This document shows, piece after piece, positions 43,545 through 53,029 of a stretch of 64,000 nt of DNA (positions within the stretch are counted from its first letter, which is position 1; each line of letters starts with the position of its first letter). The position numbers and the translations under genes were made by a program. The stretch lies in the NCBI GenBank assembly GCA_963711215.1, contig CAVQDH010000013.1, positions 124,001 to 188,000 of the forward strand, given 5' to 3'. This DNA is from WHUA01 sp963711215 (GTDB lineage: Bacteria; Pseudomonadota; Alphaproteobacteria; UBA8366). Under the pieces are notes generated by a model. The model searched no databases. It worked only from the letters and a program-made list of their open reading frames with translations, and was not told where the DNA came from.

Positions 43545-45212
43545 TCAAATATTCGAATTTGTGCTGTCGATATTCCCATCGAAGCAGTAATAATTTGGCG
43601 CTATGTTTCTCGCATTTTGTTGTTGTCGAGAATCAACCATGCCATCTACCATCAATAATATTTTGCTCGTCGCTATATTTTTCCTGAATACTTTCAGTTT
43701 TTCCGAGCTAGTCTTAATCGTATTCTCGAGATCGAAGTAATTCATGGCGATGACGGGCGCCACGGCGTCGTCGATGCTTTTGTCGAACGGCTCCGGCGTG
43801 GTCGCGCGCAGCCAGCATGTGATCGAGAAGGGTTTCAGCGACCGGACGATGTCGGCCAGCAGGGAGGCGTGCACCTGTCCCAATCCATTTTCGACCAGAA
43901 AGACGAATTTCGACCGGGTCGCATAGGGAATCTTGCCGAGAAGCGACAGGTATTTTTGCCTGCTCTTGGGCGTCCGGATCGAGTTGACGTCGACCGATAC
44001 GGCGAAAGAGCCGAATTGTCGTGATTTGCTGCTGATAACGGCCTGGATGGCGAGGCCGAACTTGGCGGTGTCGAGCTCCAGCATCTTCTCGGGCTCGTGC
44101 GCAAAGGCGGTCCGCATGTTCAGCTCGGTCGACGAGGCCGCCGGGTCGAGCGCGCAGTAGGCGACTTGGGTCGAGCCCAGGTTGCGATCCAGAATCGGGA
44201 TCAGGTGGATTTCGCCGTCCTGGACGATCTTGGCGAGCATCTCGCTCGCGTTCTGCGTGAAGGCTTCGGCTGCGCGCTCGATCTTCGCCGAAACGACGTC
44301 GAGCAGGTCGTGGCTCGACCCGCCCGCACCGTCGGACGGCGGCGGTATGGGATAGAACTCCGCCCGCACCTGTCGCAGCGTGGTCAACTCGCTGCTGGCG
44401 GCGCCGGGCGGGCCGTTCTCGTCCAGCTGGATCGTGCCGAGGCCATCGAGGATTTGCTGCTTGATCCGCCGGATCGTCGCGGACGCCTCGGCCTCCGACT
44501 GTCGATGGATGCAGACTTCGAATGCGTCGTCGCTGATTGCCCGGTATGTGTCCTTTTCCGTCAGGTTTTGCGCAATCCTGTTCTCCGCAAGCGCCTTGAC
44601 GGTCGATGCGACCCTGTTCCATCTCGGGCCAAGCTTCTCTCTCACCTCGTTCAGGCCGATGAGCGTAATCCAACCACCGAGGGAATGACGGCGGTCCTGT
44701 ATGTCGTTCGGGAGAGACGCGTGCGGCGCAAGCGAGACTTTCTCGATCGGGACGTCGGCGTCCGCCGGCGGGACCGGTTCGAACTGCAGCCTCTTGAACA
44801 GCTTGACCAGCTCTTCGTTGTGCTGCTTGCGTGCGGTCTGCCGCTTTTTAAGCTGGTTCTCGACCACGGCGAGAAGGACGTCGAATTCGACGGGCTTGTT
44901 GAGGAATTCGTCGGCGCCGTGGCGCCGCGCGGCAATTTGGCGCTCGCGGTCCGTATACGCGGTCAGGAAGATGAAAGGCGTTCCGACTTGATCCGGCAGC
45001 TCCCTCTGAAAGGATTCGAGCATGCCGATGCCGTCGAGCTCGGGCATCGAGATATCGGACAGGATGAGGTCAGGTTTTTCGCTTCGTATTGCTTCGAGGC
45101 CTTCGCGCCCATTCGCGGCCTGGACGACTTGATATCCGGCATCGTCTAACTCGGCGGCAATAGTTCCACGAATTTCCTCTTCATCCTCGACTAGAAGGAT
45201 TTTCCCTACCAT
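43545..45212 (-). CDS. Response regulator with large degenerate output region
   Basis: 555 residues from ATG 45212. Receiver domain at 1-120 (LLVEDEEE pocket, D53 in LILSDISMP, FIFLTAYT, NKPVE). The following ~430 residues have no intact output motif. A segment ending DTYRAISDDAFEVCIHRQSE resembles a GGDEF fold without its signature, and the C-terminal part (SKFVFLVENGLGQVHASLLA, ITCWLRATTPEPF) recalls an EAL-like barrel lacking catalytic residues; both are inference. It is the first gene of the operon and is preceded by an AT-rich promoter-like region. Confidence 0.75.
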   Translation of the reverse strand: MVGKILLVEDEEEIRGTIAAELDDAGYQVVQAANGREGLEAIRSEKPDLILSDISMPELDGIGMLESFQRELPDQVGTPFIFLTAYTDRERQIAARRHGADEFLNKPVEFDVLLAVVENQLKKRQTARKQHNEELVKLFKRLQFEPVPPADADVPIEKVSLAPHASLPNDIQDRRHSLGGWITLIGLNEVREKLGPRWNRVASTVKALAENRIAQNLTEKDTYRAISDDAFEVCIHRQSEAEASATIRRIKQQILDGLGTIQLDENGPPGAASSELTTLRQVRAEFYPIPPPSDGAGGSSHDLLDVVSAKIERAAEAFTQNASEMLAKIVQDGEIHLIPILDRNLGSTQVAYCALDPAASSTELNMRTAFAHEPEKMLELDTAKFGLAIQAVISSKSRQFGSFAVSVDVNSIRTPKSRQKYLSLLGKIPYATRSKFVFLVENGLGQVHASLLADIVRSLKPFSITCWLRATTPEPFDKSIDDAVAPVIAMNYFDLENTIKTSSEKLKVFRKNIATSKILLMVDGMVDSRQQQNARNIAPNYYCFDGNIDSTNSNI

Positions 45213-45275
45213 AAATACAATCAATAGATGTATAAAATATACCAAATTCTGCAATTAATTCATTTATTTCTCGTT
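45213..45275 (-). promoter_or_regulatory. AT-rich upstream region of the peroxidase/two-component operon
   Basis: About 60 nt, strikingly A/T-rich against the GC-rich background, directly upstream of the response regulator ATG and the likely promoter zone. No defined -35/-10 pair is assigned. Confidence 0.35.
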
Positions 45276-45421
45276 AATGTCCGGCCGGCCGGGCCGACGC
45301 CCAGCGCCGGCGACCGCCGCCGCCGTGCCACCGGGGGCGGGGGCGATTTGGCTCGACGCGCACCGGTGGCGTATCCTGTCCTCCCGCGCTCGAGAAAACC
45401 CCACCACTGACGAGAGAAGAC

Positions 45422-46330
45422 ATGGTCACCCTGCGCCCTTTGCCCGGCCCCTTCGGGGCGGAGATTACGGATGTCGACCTAGCCAAGCCGCTGCCGGAGG
45501 ATGTTTTTGCCCGGATTGTCGATGCCCTGCACGAGCATGCCGTCATCTGCCTGCGGGACCAGGCGATCACGCCGACGCAGCATATCGATTTCAGCCGCGG
45601 CTTCGGCGAGCTCGAGGTGCATGTCCAGTCGAGCTTCAATCTCAAGGGATACCCGGAGATCTACTGCATCTCGAACTGCCTGGACGAGGACGGCAAGCCG
45701 ATCGGTCTCGCCGAGGCGGGACGGGTGTGGCACACGGATCTGTCCTACATGGCGGAGCCCAGCCGCTGCTCCTTGCTGCACGCGCTCGAGGTGCCGGCCG
45801 ACGAAGAGGGGCGGCCGCTCGGCGATACGGTCTTTGCCAATGCGCGCCTGTCCTATGCCGCGCTGCCCGCTGAGGTGAAAGCCAGGCTCGGCGGGCTCGA
45901 GGCGGTGCACAGTTACCGCCAGATCTACGACAAGATCGTCGCCAAGAGTAAGCCCGGCCGCCAGGGGCTGAAGCCGCTGAACGAGGAGCAGAAGCGCAAG
46001 GTGCCGCCGGCCACCCATCCGCTGGTCATCGCCCATCCCTTCACCGGCGAGCCGATCCTGTTCTGCAACGACGGGATCACCGAAAGCATCATCGGCCTGC
46101 CCGAGGACGAGGGCAGGGCGCTGCTGGCCGAGCTGTGCGCGCACACCGTGAAGCCCGATTTCGTCTACCGGCACAAATGGCGAGTGGGCGACCTGCTGAT
46201 CTGGGACAACATCCAGACCCAGCATCTGGCGGTCGACGACTACTGGCTGCCGCAGCGCCGGCGCATGCAGCGCACGACGGTAAAAGGCAGGGCCCCGGCC
46301 GCGGCCCCGGTCGAGGTGAGGGCGTCCTAG
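45422..46330 (+). CDS. TauD/TfdA family dioxygenase
   Basis: 302 residues from ATG 45422 (GAGAGAAG upstream). N-terminus PLPGPFGAEITDVDLAKPL, the Fe(II)-binding facial triad start WHTDLSY (HxD), and near the C-terminus GDLLIWDNIQTQHLAVDDY (distal His) with QRRRMQRTTV (the Arg that binds 2-oxoglutarate). Length is typical. It is an Fe(II)/2-oxoglutarate-dependent oxygenase that hydroxylates or cleaves substrates such as taurine or aryloxyalkanoates; substrate not predictable. Confidence 0.85.
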   Translation: MVTLRPLPGPFGAEITDVDLAKPLPEDVFARIVDALHEHAVICLRDQAITPTQHIDFSRGFGELEVHVQSSFNLKGYPEIYCISNCLDEDGKPIGLAEAGRVWHTDLSYMAEPSRCSLLHALEVPADEEGRPLGDTVFANARLSYAALPAEVKARLGGLEAVHSYRQIYDKIVAKSKPGRQGLKPLNEEQKRKVPPATHPLVIAHPFTGEPILFCNDGITESIIGLPEDEGRALLAELCAHTVKPDFVYRHKWRVGDLLIWDNIQTQHLAVDDYWLPQRRRMQRTTVKGRAPAAAPVEVRAS

Positions 46331-46334
46331 GCGG

Positions 46335-47487
46335 TCACGGGCTGAAGACCAGCATGATGTAGACCATGAAGACGACGAGGTGCACCGCGCCTTGCAGCAT
46401 GTTCGTGCGACCGCCGCCGAAGGTGATCGCGCTCAGCAGCAGCGTCAGCATGAGCAGGACCATATGCGAGAGGTCCAGTCCCAGGATGACATGCGTGTCG
46501 TGAAACAGGCTGATGGTCAGCACGGCCGGAACGGTGAGGCCGATCGTGGCGAGCGCCGACCCGAGGCAGATGTTGACCGAGCGCTGCAGCCGGTTCGCCG
46601 TTGCGGCGTGCAGCGCCGCCAGTCCTTCCGGCGCCAGCACGAGAACCGCCACCAGGATGCCGCCCAGCGCATCCGGTGCGTGCAGGACCGCCATCTCGTA
46701 CTCGGTCAGGATCGCCAGCTTCTTCGATAAGAGGACGACGCAAGCCAGCATCGCGACGAGGAAAAACACGTGCCGGCCGATCGACAGCGGCGGCCGATGG
46801 TGGCCGTCTCCGCCGGCCGCATGCGCGGCCGTCGTCTCGAGCGCCAAGGTCGGCTGGATGAAGAAACCGCGGTGCCGGACCGTCTGCATCGCGAGAAACG
46901 TCAGATAAAGAATGACGGTGACGGCGACGAAGAAGGCTTCCTGGACCGAGGTCAGGCTGGGATCGGGCGTCGAGGTGGTGAACCGCGGCAGGATCAGCGA
47001 CAGGGTTGCGAGCGTGATCAACACCGAGACGAAGGCCCGGGCGCCCTGAAGGTTGAAGTCCTGTTCGCCGTGGCGGATGCCGCCGATCAGAAGCGACAAG
47101 CCGATCATGCCGTTCAGCACGATCATGAGGACCGCCAGCATGGTGTCGCGCGCCAGGGTCGGGTTGTCCGAGCCGTTCAGGATCATCGCGGCGATGACGG
47201 CGACTTCGATGGTGATGACGGAAATCGTGAGGATGAGGGTCCCGTACGGCTCGCCGAGCAGCTCCGCAAGGCCGTCGGCATGGCGCACCACGGCGAAGCT
47301 GGACCACAGCATAGTCGCGAAGATCCAGACGAAGAGGGCGATCGTCCGAATGGGCGCGGCATCGAGATCGGTGAACCACGATGCGCCGATCAGGTAGACG
47401 ACCGCGGCCGCGCCTGCGCTGGCGAAAAAGGCCGCCTCTCGGCGGAGGAAAGCGCGGATTGCGGCTGAAAGGTCCGGTGTGGGTCAT
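46335..47487 (-). CDS. Calcium/proton antiporter-like (ChaA/y4hA family) protein (one frameshift)
   Basis: ATG 47487 begins MTHTGPFS; a missing base near 47469 shifts the frame. The continuation AAIRAFLRREAAFFASAGAA runs into the long frame with about 11 membrane helices. The two CaCA repeats are visible as ILTISVITIEVAVIAAMILN (first acidic Glu) and ILVAVLVLAPEGLAALHAA (second Glu). It exchanges Ca2+ or Na+/K+ against protons. Convergent with the dioxygenase gene, 4 nt apart. Confidence 0.75.
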
Positions 47488-47649
47488 CGTCTCCGCGTCG
47501 TGGTGCGGGCGCGACTCTAAGGAAGCGCGGAAGGGCTGTCTATCGGTTGGATTGCGGCGGGGGGAAATACGAGACATCCCATTTGCCGCGACCGAAGTCT
47601 TTTACTGCGGACTACCGCCGCGCCGTATTTTCGGGCTATATCCCGCGCC

Positions 47650-48753
47650 ATGACCGCAGCCGCCACGCCGTTTCCCTTCAGCCGCGCCTATGCCGAGGCG
47701 CGCGAGCGCTTCCGCGATGCCTGCGCCAAAGCCGGTGTTTCCGTAACGTCCTACGACAACCCGTGCCGCGGGCCGGAGGGGGAGGCGCTTGCCATGGATG
47801 CCGCCTGGCTCGGGGCGCGCGACGCCGGCCGGGTGCTCGTCACCAGCTCGGCGACGCACGGCATCGAGGGCTTTTGCGGCTCGGCGCTGCAGGTCGACTG
47901 GATTGCGTCGCGGGGACGGGATCCGCTGCCGCCGGATTTCGCGGTGCTGCACCTGCACGCGCTCAATCCCTACGGCTTCGCCTGGCTCCGGCGGGTCAAC
48001 GAGGACGGCGTCGACCTCAACCGCAACTTCGTCGATTTCGCCAAGCCCTTGCCGGCCAACCCCGGGTATGACGCGCTGCACGCGGCGCTGCTGCCCGAGA
48101 GCACCGCGCCCGAGGCGCTTGCCCGCGCGGACGCCGCGATCGAGGCCTACGGCAAGCGACATGGGCAAAGGGCGCTCGAGATGGCGGTCTCGTCCGGCCA
48201 GTACACCCAGCCGGCCGGCCTGTTCTACGGCGGCACCGCGCCGACATGGTCGCGGCGGACGGTGGAGGCGGTCCTGACGGATTTCGCCCTGACGCGCCGC
48301 CACGTCGTCGCGGTGGTCGACATTCACACCGGCCTCGGACCCTTCGGCTATGGCGAGCTGATCTGCGACCATCCCGCCGGCAGCCCGGAGACGCTGCGCG
48401 GCCGCCGCTGGTATGGCGAGTCGATGACGGAGCCCGCGCTCGGCACCTCCACCTCGGTGGCGAAATTCGGCCTGGTCGACTATGGCTGGCAGCAGGCGCT
48501 GGGCCCCGCCGTCACCTTCGTCACCCTCGAATACGGCACCTATCCGGTGGAAGACATGTTCCGGCAGCTCCGGGCGGATCACATCCTGCACCGCGACGGC
48601 CCGCCGGACTGGAACGCGCCGGCGACGCGGGCCGTGAAGGTCTCGCTGAAACGGCATTTCTTTCCCGACACCGGCGAATGGCGCGCCATGGTGCTGGCGC
48701 GCGGGCGGGAGGTCCTGCAACAGGCGGAATTGGGCCTTTTGTCCGAGCCTTAG
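47650..48753 (+). CDS. M14-like zinc carboxypeptidase (DUF2817)
   Basis: 367 residues. Zinc and catalytic motifs in order: SSATHGIEGFCGS (His and Glu ligands), VDLNRNFVDF (substrate-binding Asn-Arg), VVDIHTGLGPFGYGEL (third zinc His) and FVTLEYGTYP (general-base Glu). It matches the DUF2817 branch of M14 metallopeptidases. No signal peptide, so cytoplasmic. Its stop overlaps by 4 nt that of the convergent ATP-grasp gene; a link to the peptide-modification pair is possible but unproven. Confidence 0.8.
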   Translation: MTAAATPFPFSRAYAEARERFRDACAKAGVSVTSYDNPCRGPEGEALAMDAAWLGARDAGRVLVTSSATHGIEGFCGSALQVDWIASRGRDPLPPDFAVLHLHALNPYGFAWLRRVNEDGVDLNRNFVDFAKPLPANPGYDALHAALLPESTAPEALARADAAIEAYGKRHGQRALEMAVSSGQYTQPAGLFYGGTAPTWSRRTVEAVLTDFALTRRHVVAVVDIHTGLGPFGYGELICDHPAGSPETLRGRRWYGESMTEPALGTSTSVAKFGLVDYGWQQALGPAVTFVTLEYGTYPVEDMFRQLRADHILHRDGPPDWNAPATRAVKVSLKRHFFPDTGEWRAMVLARGREVLQQAELGLLSEP

Positions 48754-50228
48754 TTCAAGGTGTCGATACGCCGGATGAAGTCCTGCAGAATCGCGGTGTA
48801 GAGCTTGTCCTGCAGGATCTTGTCCTCGACGCCGTGTTCGATGTTCGGATTGTCGTTGACCTCGATGACGAGAAATCCCTTGTCGGTCTGCTTGACGTCC
48901 ACGCCGTAAAGGCCGTCGCCCATCAGCGCCGCGGCGCGGGTCGCGATGTCGACCAGCGCCTTGGGCGCTTCCTCCAGGGTAAAGGTCTTGTGGCCGCCCT
49001 CGCGGAAGCTGCCGTCGGCCCGGTGCTTCACGATCTGCCAGTGCTTGTGCGACATCTCGTACTGGCAGACGTACAGCGGCTTGCCGTTGAGCACGCCGAT
49101 GCGCCAGTCGAAATGGGTATAGACGAATTCCTGCGCCAGAATGAGGCGCGAGTGCTTGAGCAGCTCCATCCCGTATTCGATCAGCTGTTCGCGGTTTTCC
49201 GCCTTGCGGATACCGCGGGAGAAGGAACCGTCGGGAATCTTGAGCACGATCGGATAGCCGAGCCGGTGCTCCAGCAGCGGCAGCATCTCGTCGTTGAAGT
49301 CGAGCCGGTTGATCGCCTCGCTGCGCGGCGTCGGGATGCCGTGCCGGATCAGCAGCTCGTGCAGGAAGACCTTGTTGGTGCAGCGCAGGATCGAGGTCGG
49401 GTCGTCGATCACCGCCAGACCTTCCTGCTCCGCCTTGCGGGCGAACTGGTAGGTGTAGTGATCGATCGAGGTGGTCGTGCGGATGAAGAGGGCGTCGAAT
49501 TCCGGGATCCGGCGGTAGTCCTTGCTGGTGATCAGCTCGACATCCATCCGCAGCGCCTGGCCGTTGCGGATGAACCGGTCGAGCGCCGCCTTGTCGGAGG
49601 GCGGCAGGGCCTCGCCGGGCTCGTGCAGGATGGCCAGGTTGTAAAGACTGGGCGGCCGGCCGCCGCTGAGCGGCTTGCGCGTTCGGGTATAGGCGCGCAG
49701 CGCGCTCTGGAACCACGGGCTCAGCTCGTCCGGCAATTGGTGCAGGCCCATCGGCACGATGTTGGCGATGCGCCATTGGGTCTTGTTTTCGATGTGGAGC
49801 TTGACGATCGGGTAACGGAAGATATCGAAGCACTGCGACGCCAGCCGCTTGAAGCGGCTGTCGCTGGCCTGCCCGAAGAGGACGATGATGGTGAAGGCCC
49901 TGGCCGGCGGCGCCGTCAGCCGCCGGATCGTCCGCCGCAAAACATCCTCCAGCTCCGGCACGTCATGCGTATAGAGCGATTTGCGCGACAGGCTCAGCAC
50001 GTCCGCCACCGTCGGCATCGGCAGCTGGCCGCGCGCCTCGGCGAGCAGGGAACAGTAGTAGCCGGCGCTGAGATAACCGTACCGACGGCAGAGATTCACC
50101 ACGCGCCCGCCGCGCGGCAGGGCGGCGCCGGTGGTCAGGAACTCGTCGACGGCCATCAACTTGAGACCTTCCTCGGGACCTTTCCAGTCCGACAGACGGT
50201 CCACGACGATCGTATAGCGCGACATCAC
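48750..50228 (-). CDS. RimK family ATP-grasp ligase with RLAN N-terminal domain
   Basis: 492 residues. The N-terminal ~170 residues (YTIVVDRLSDWKGPEEGLKL, CRRYGYLSAGYYCSLLAEA) form the RLAN domain. The C-terminal ATP-grasp half has SILRCTNKVFLHELLIRHGI, PIVLKIPDGSFSRGI, EFVYTHFDWRIGVLNG and FLVIEVNDNPNIEHG (metal-binding Glu/Asn). These ligases form amide bonds, typically adding amino acids to a protein or peptide. ATGA overlap with the upstream GNAT-C39 gene indicates a coupled operon. Confidence 0.85.
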   Translation of the reverse strand: MMSRYTIVVDRLSDWKGPEEGLKLMAVDEFLTTGAALPRGGRVVNLCRRYGYLSAGYYCSLLAEARGQLPMPTVADVLSLSRKSLYTHDVPELEDVLRRTIRRLTAPPARAFTIIVLFGQASDSRFKRLASQCFDIFRYPIVKLHIENKTQWRIANIVPMGLHQLPDELSPWFQSALRAYTRTRKPLSGGRPPSLYNLAILHEPGEALPPSDKAALDRFIRNGQALRMDVELITSKDYRRIPEFDALFIRTTTSIDHYTYQFARKAEQEGLAVIDDPTSILRCTNKVFLHELLIRHGIPTPRSEAINRLDFNDEMLPLLEHRLGYPIVLKIPDGSFSRGIRKAENREQLIEYGMELLKHSRLILAQEFVYTHFDWRIGVLNGKPLYVCQYEMSHKHWQIVKHRADGSFREGGHKTFTLEEAPKALVDIATRAAALMGDGLYGVDVKQTDKGFLVIEVNDNPNIEHGVEDKILQDKLYTAILQDFIRRIDTLN

Positions 50229-51334
50229 GCGGTAACGTCCTTTCTCTTCGGATAAACAATGAGAGACGCGAAATGTTTGCGGCGGCCGAGCCGCATCATG
50301 CGGTCCAGCTCCTTGGGCACGATCGGGATCCCGATACAGTCCGTTTCGGTTCTGTCTTCCTCGGGATCGACGAACGGATCATTGATATAGATGAAACGCT
50401 GGTCGAAAGCGGTGACCTTGATCCAGTGCGGCGCCTTCTCGCCGGTCAGCCTATAGGAGCTGATCAAAACGATCGGGATGCCGCCGCGTTCCAGCCGCTC
50501 CTGCAGATTGGCTGCGGTCAAGGGCCGGTGACGGATGCGCGCGCCCAGCTTGGCGAGGTCGCGGACGAACTGTTGCTCGACCAGGCGGATGACTTCCTTC
50601 TTTTCCTCGCTGCGGACCGAGCTGACGAAGATCTCGGTTTCGTTGCTGACCGAAACCTCGACCTCGAAGCCGCGGCGCAGCGCGGCGAGGGCGAGCCCGA
50701 GCGCGCCGCAGCCGCCGAGACCGGATGTCATGAACACCGTGGTGGATTCGCGCCAGAGCTGGATCTCCATCGACCGGTCCGCTTTCAGCGTCGGATCATG
50801 CGCCTTCATCGCCATCATTAGGCAAGCGGGGCCGCATGTGAAATCGAGCGTCTGGCGGTAGTAAGGCGCGTGTTCGGGATCGGGCGCCAGATGCGGCGCC
50901 AGATCCTTTTCCATGCGGAGCGCGTTCGCATGGTCCTCGTAATAGTCGAGATAGACGGCGAACTCGTCATAGTCGTGCTGGCGGTAGAGCTTCTGGGCCC
51001 CCCTGTTCTTCTGATTCACCTCGAGCCGCATCCGCGTCGCCCCCTCGCTGAGGGCGCGCTTTTCGGCAAAGCCGAGGAGCGCGCTCGCGACCCCCTGCTT
51101 GCGGCATTTCGGGTCCACCGCCATGGAGTAGAGCCGCGCCAGCGACGTGTTGCGGTGATAGAGAACGAGGCAGTAGCCGCGCAGCTTGCCGCCTTCCTCG
51201 TCCAGGAACACGTCGGCGTTGCCGCGCGTCAGGAAGTGGCGGAAGCTCCGGGTGGATAGAAGATCGGTCTCGAAACAGCGTTTTTCGAGCTCGACCAGCG
51301 CGGGTATGTCTGACGGTTCGGCGTCTCGGATCAT
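50225..51334 (-). CDS. GNAT acetyltransferase fused to C39-like peptidase domain
   Basis: 369 residues from ATG 51334. Residues 1-150: GNAT fold with LYSMAVDPKCRKQGVASALL (acetyl-CoA loop). Residues ~165-369: papain-like C39 domain with LDFTCGPACLMMAM (catalytic Cys), APHWIKVTAFD (His) and FIYINDPFVDPEE (Asp). It is the known partner of RLAN-ATP-grasp proteins in predicted peptide maturation or modification systems: cleavage, acylation and amide ligation of a still unknown peptide. The two genes overlap by ATGA. No obvious precursor peptide gene is visible in the adjacent ~240 nt. Confidence 0.8.
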   Translation of the reverse strand: MIRDAEPSDIPALVELEKRCFETDLLSTRSFRHFLTRGNADVFLDEEGGKLRGYCLVLYHRNTSLARLYSMAVDPKCRKQGVASALLGFAEKRALSEGATRMRLEVNQKNRGAQKLYRQHDYDEFAVYLDYYEDHANALRMEKDLAPHLAPDPEHAPYYRQTLDFTCGPACLMMAMKAHDPTLKADRSMEIQLWRESTTVFMTSGLGGCGALGLALAALRRGFEVEVSVSNETEIFVSSVRSEEKKEVIRLVEQQFVRDLAKLGARIRHRPLTAANLQERLERGGIPIVLISSYRLTGEKAPHWIKVTAFDQRFIYINDPFVDPEEDRTETDCIGIPIVPKELDRMMRLGRRKHFASLIVYPKRKDVTA

Positions 51335-51574
51335 AGCAACGGGGCGGCCGTTTCGGCCGCGTTGGCGTTGACGCGCAGTGCTGTCAACGATGCGTGCTCC
51401 GACACATTGGATCGCCGGGTCCTGGTCCTGCTTGGACGACATGACGGATATCTGATTAACGCGATCAATGGAAGCGGGCAACCTGATGCCGTGTCGGGCC
51501 TGTCGTAGGCGGGTGCCATGCAGCACTGGCGTTTCCATGAAACCGCCAATTCTTAGTGTCTTAGTGCGGTTTGG

Positions 51575-52939
51575 TTAAGGACGGGTTACCTGATCCACCC
51601 AATGCGCCAGGCCGGCCAGCTCCGCGTCGCGATCGCGAAAGCCTAGAATCTGAAGGCCCACGGGCAGTCCCGAGACGGCGAGTCGCGGCAGGGTAATACA
51701 AGGTGCCGCCGTGAGGGTCCAGAATATCTGAAAACTGCGGTTGCCGGTATGGTCGAGGCCGACCGGCGCCGGCCCCGCCGCCGTCAGGGTGACGAAGCCA
51801 TCCGCCAGCGCTGCCATGCCGGCAATCGTGCGGCGAAGCGCCTCCTGTTTTTCGAGCGCCTGCTGGAATTCGCCGGGGGTGATGTGGCGCGACGCCTCGG
51901 CCCGCTCCGCGGCGGCCTCGCTGAGCTTCTCCGGATGGCGCTTGGCATAGTCGAGATAGGGCCATCGGCGCTCGAAGGTCGAGATGACGCGGGCGGTTTC
52001 CGCGATGCCCTGCAGCATCGATTCGAGCCGCTCGACCTCCGGCGTGTTCCGGCGATCCAGGATCGTGACGCCGGCGGCCGCCATCTTCCCGATGGCCGCG
52101 TCCAGGGCGGCGCGCGTCGCCGCGTCCACTTCCTTCCAGCCGTCGGTCTCCAGCCGGATCAGGTTGCGCGGGGCGCGGGCGGCCGGCAGGTCCGCGGGCC
52201 CTTGCAGGCCGGGATGGGGCGGCGTGCCCCCGACGACGGCCGCGATATGGCGGGCGATCAACCAGGCGTCGGCAAGGCTGCCGGCGATCGTGCCCAGCGT
52301 GTCGTGGCTGTTGGAGAGCGGATGGATGCCGCCGATGTTGAGCGCGGCATGGCTCGGCTTGAAGCCGTAGACCCCGCAATAGGCGGCCGGGCGCACGATC
52401 GAGCCCGCCGTCTGGGTGCCGAGGGCGACAGGCGTCATGCCCGCGCCGACGGCGGCGGCCGAGCCGCTCGACGAGCCGCCCGGCGTCCGCGTGTGATCGA
52501 AGGGATTGCACGTCGGGCCGGCCGCGGCCATCGCGAATTCGGTGGTCACGGTCTTGCCGAGGATGACCGCGCCGGCGTCGCGCAGCGCATAGACGCTGGC
52601 GGCATCGCGGCCGGACTGCCAGTCCTTGAAGATCGGGCTGTTCATCTGCGTCGGCATGTCGACGGTCTCGATGATGTCCTTGATCGCGACCGGGCAGCCG
52701 TCCACCGGCGAAAGCGGCCGGCCCTGCCGGTAGCGCGCGGTGGCGGCGTCGGCGGCGGCGCGCGGCGCGGCGGGATCGAACCAGACGAAGGCGCGGATCG
52801 TGGGCTCATGCGCCGACATTTGCTCGAGACAGCGCTCGAGGAAGTCGCGCGGCGTGTCGCTGCCGTCGCGAAAGCGCGGCACGGCGGTGGCGAAGCAGGG
52901 CAGATCGCTGCGTGCGGGATCGAAGGTGAGGGCGGCCAT
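51575..52939 (-). CDS. Amidase signature enzyme
   Basis: 454 residues. Amidase signature Ser-cisSer-Lys triad: Lys in DGCPVAIKDIIET, cis-Ser in PGGSSSGSAAAVGAGM, nucleophile Ser in GTQTAGSIVRPAAYCGVYG. The rest is typical (HDTLGTIAGSLADAWLI, TLPRLAVSGLPVGLQILG). It hydrolyses amides to acid plus ammonia; no GatB/C partner, so not the tRNA amidotransferase. Intact. Upstream, divergent, lies a RidA gene. Confidence 0.85.
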   Translation of the reverse strand: MAALTFDPARSDLPCFATAVPRFRDGSDTPRDFLERCLEQMSAHEPTIRAFVWFDPAAPRAAADAATARYRQGRPLSPVDGCPVAIKDIIETVDMPTQMNSPIFKDWQSGRDAASVYALRDAGAVILGKTVTTEFAMAAAGPTCNPFDHTRTPGGSSSGSAAAVGAGMTPVALGTQTAGSIVRPAAYCGVYGFKPSHAALNIGGIHPLSNSHDTLGTIAGSLADAWLIARHIAAVVGGTPPHPGLQGPADLPAARAPRNLIRLETDGWKEVDAATRAALDAAIGKMAAAGVTILDRRNTPEVERLESMLQGIAETARVISTFERRWPYLDYAKRHPEKLSEAAAERAEASRHITPGEFQQALEKQEALRRTIAGMAALADGFVTLTAAGPAPVGLDHTGNRSFQIFWTLTAAPCITLPRLAVSGLPVGLQILGFRDRDAELAGLAHWVDQVTRP

Positions 52940-53029
52940 GGAAGGAGTCCGGTGGGGAAGGCTCGCCCATCAGCAGACAATGCGCTAGCCTCGCTGTCAA
53001 ATATCGAATGCAGATCAGGAGCGAATAGG

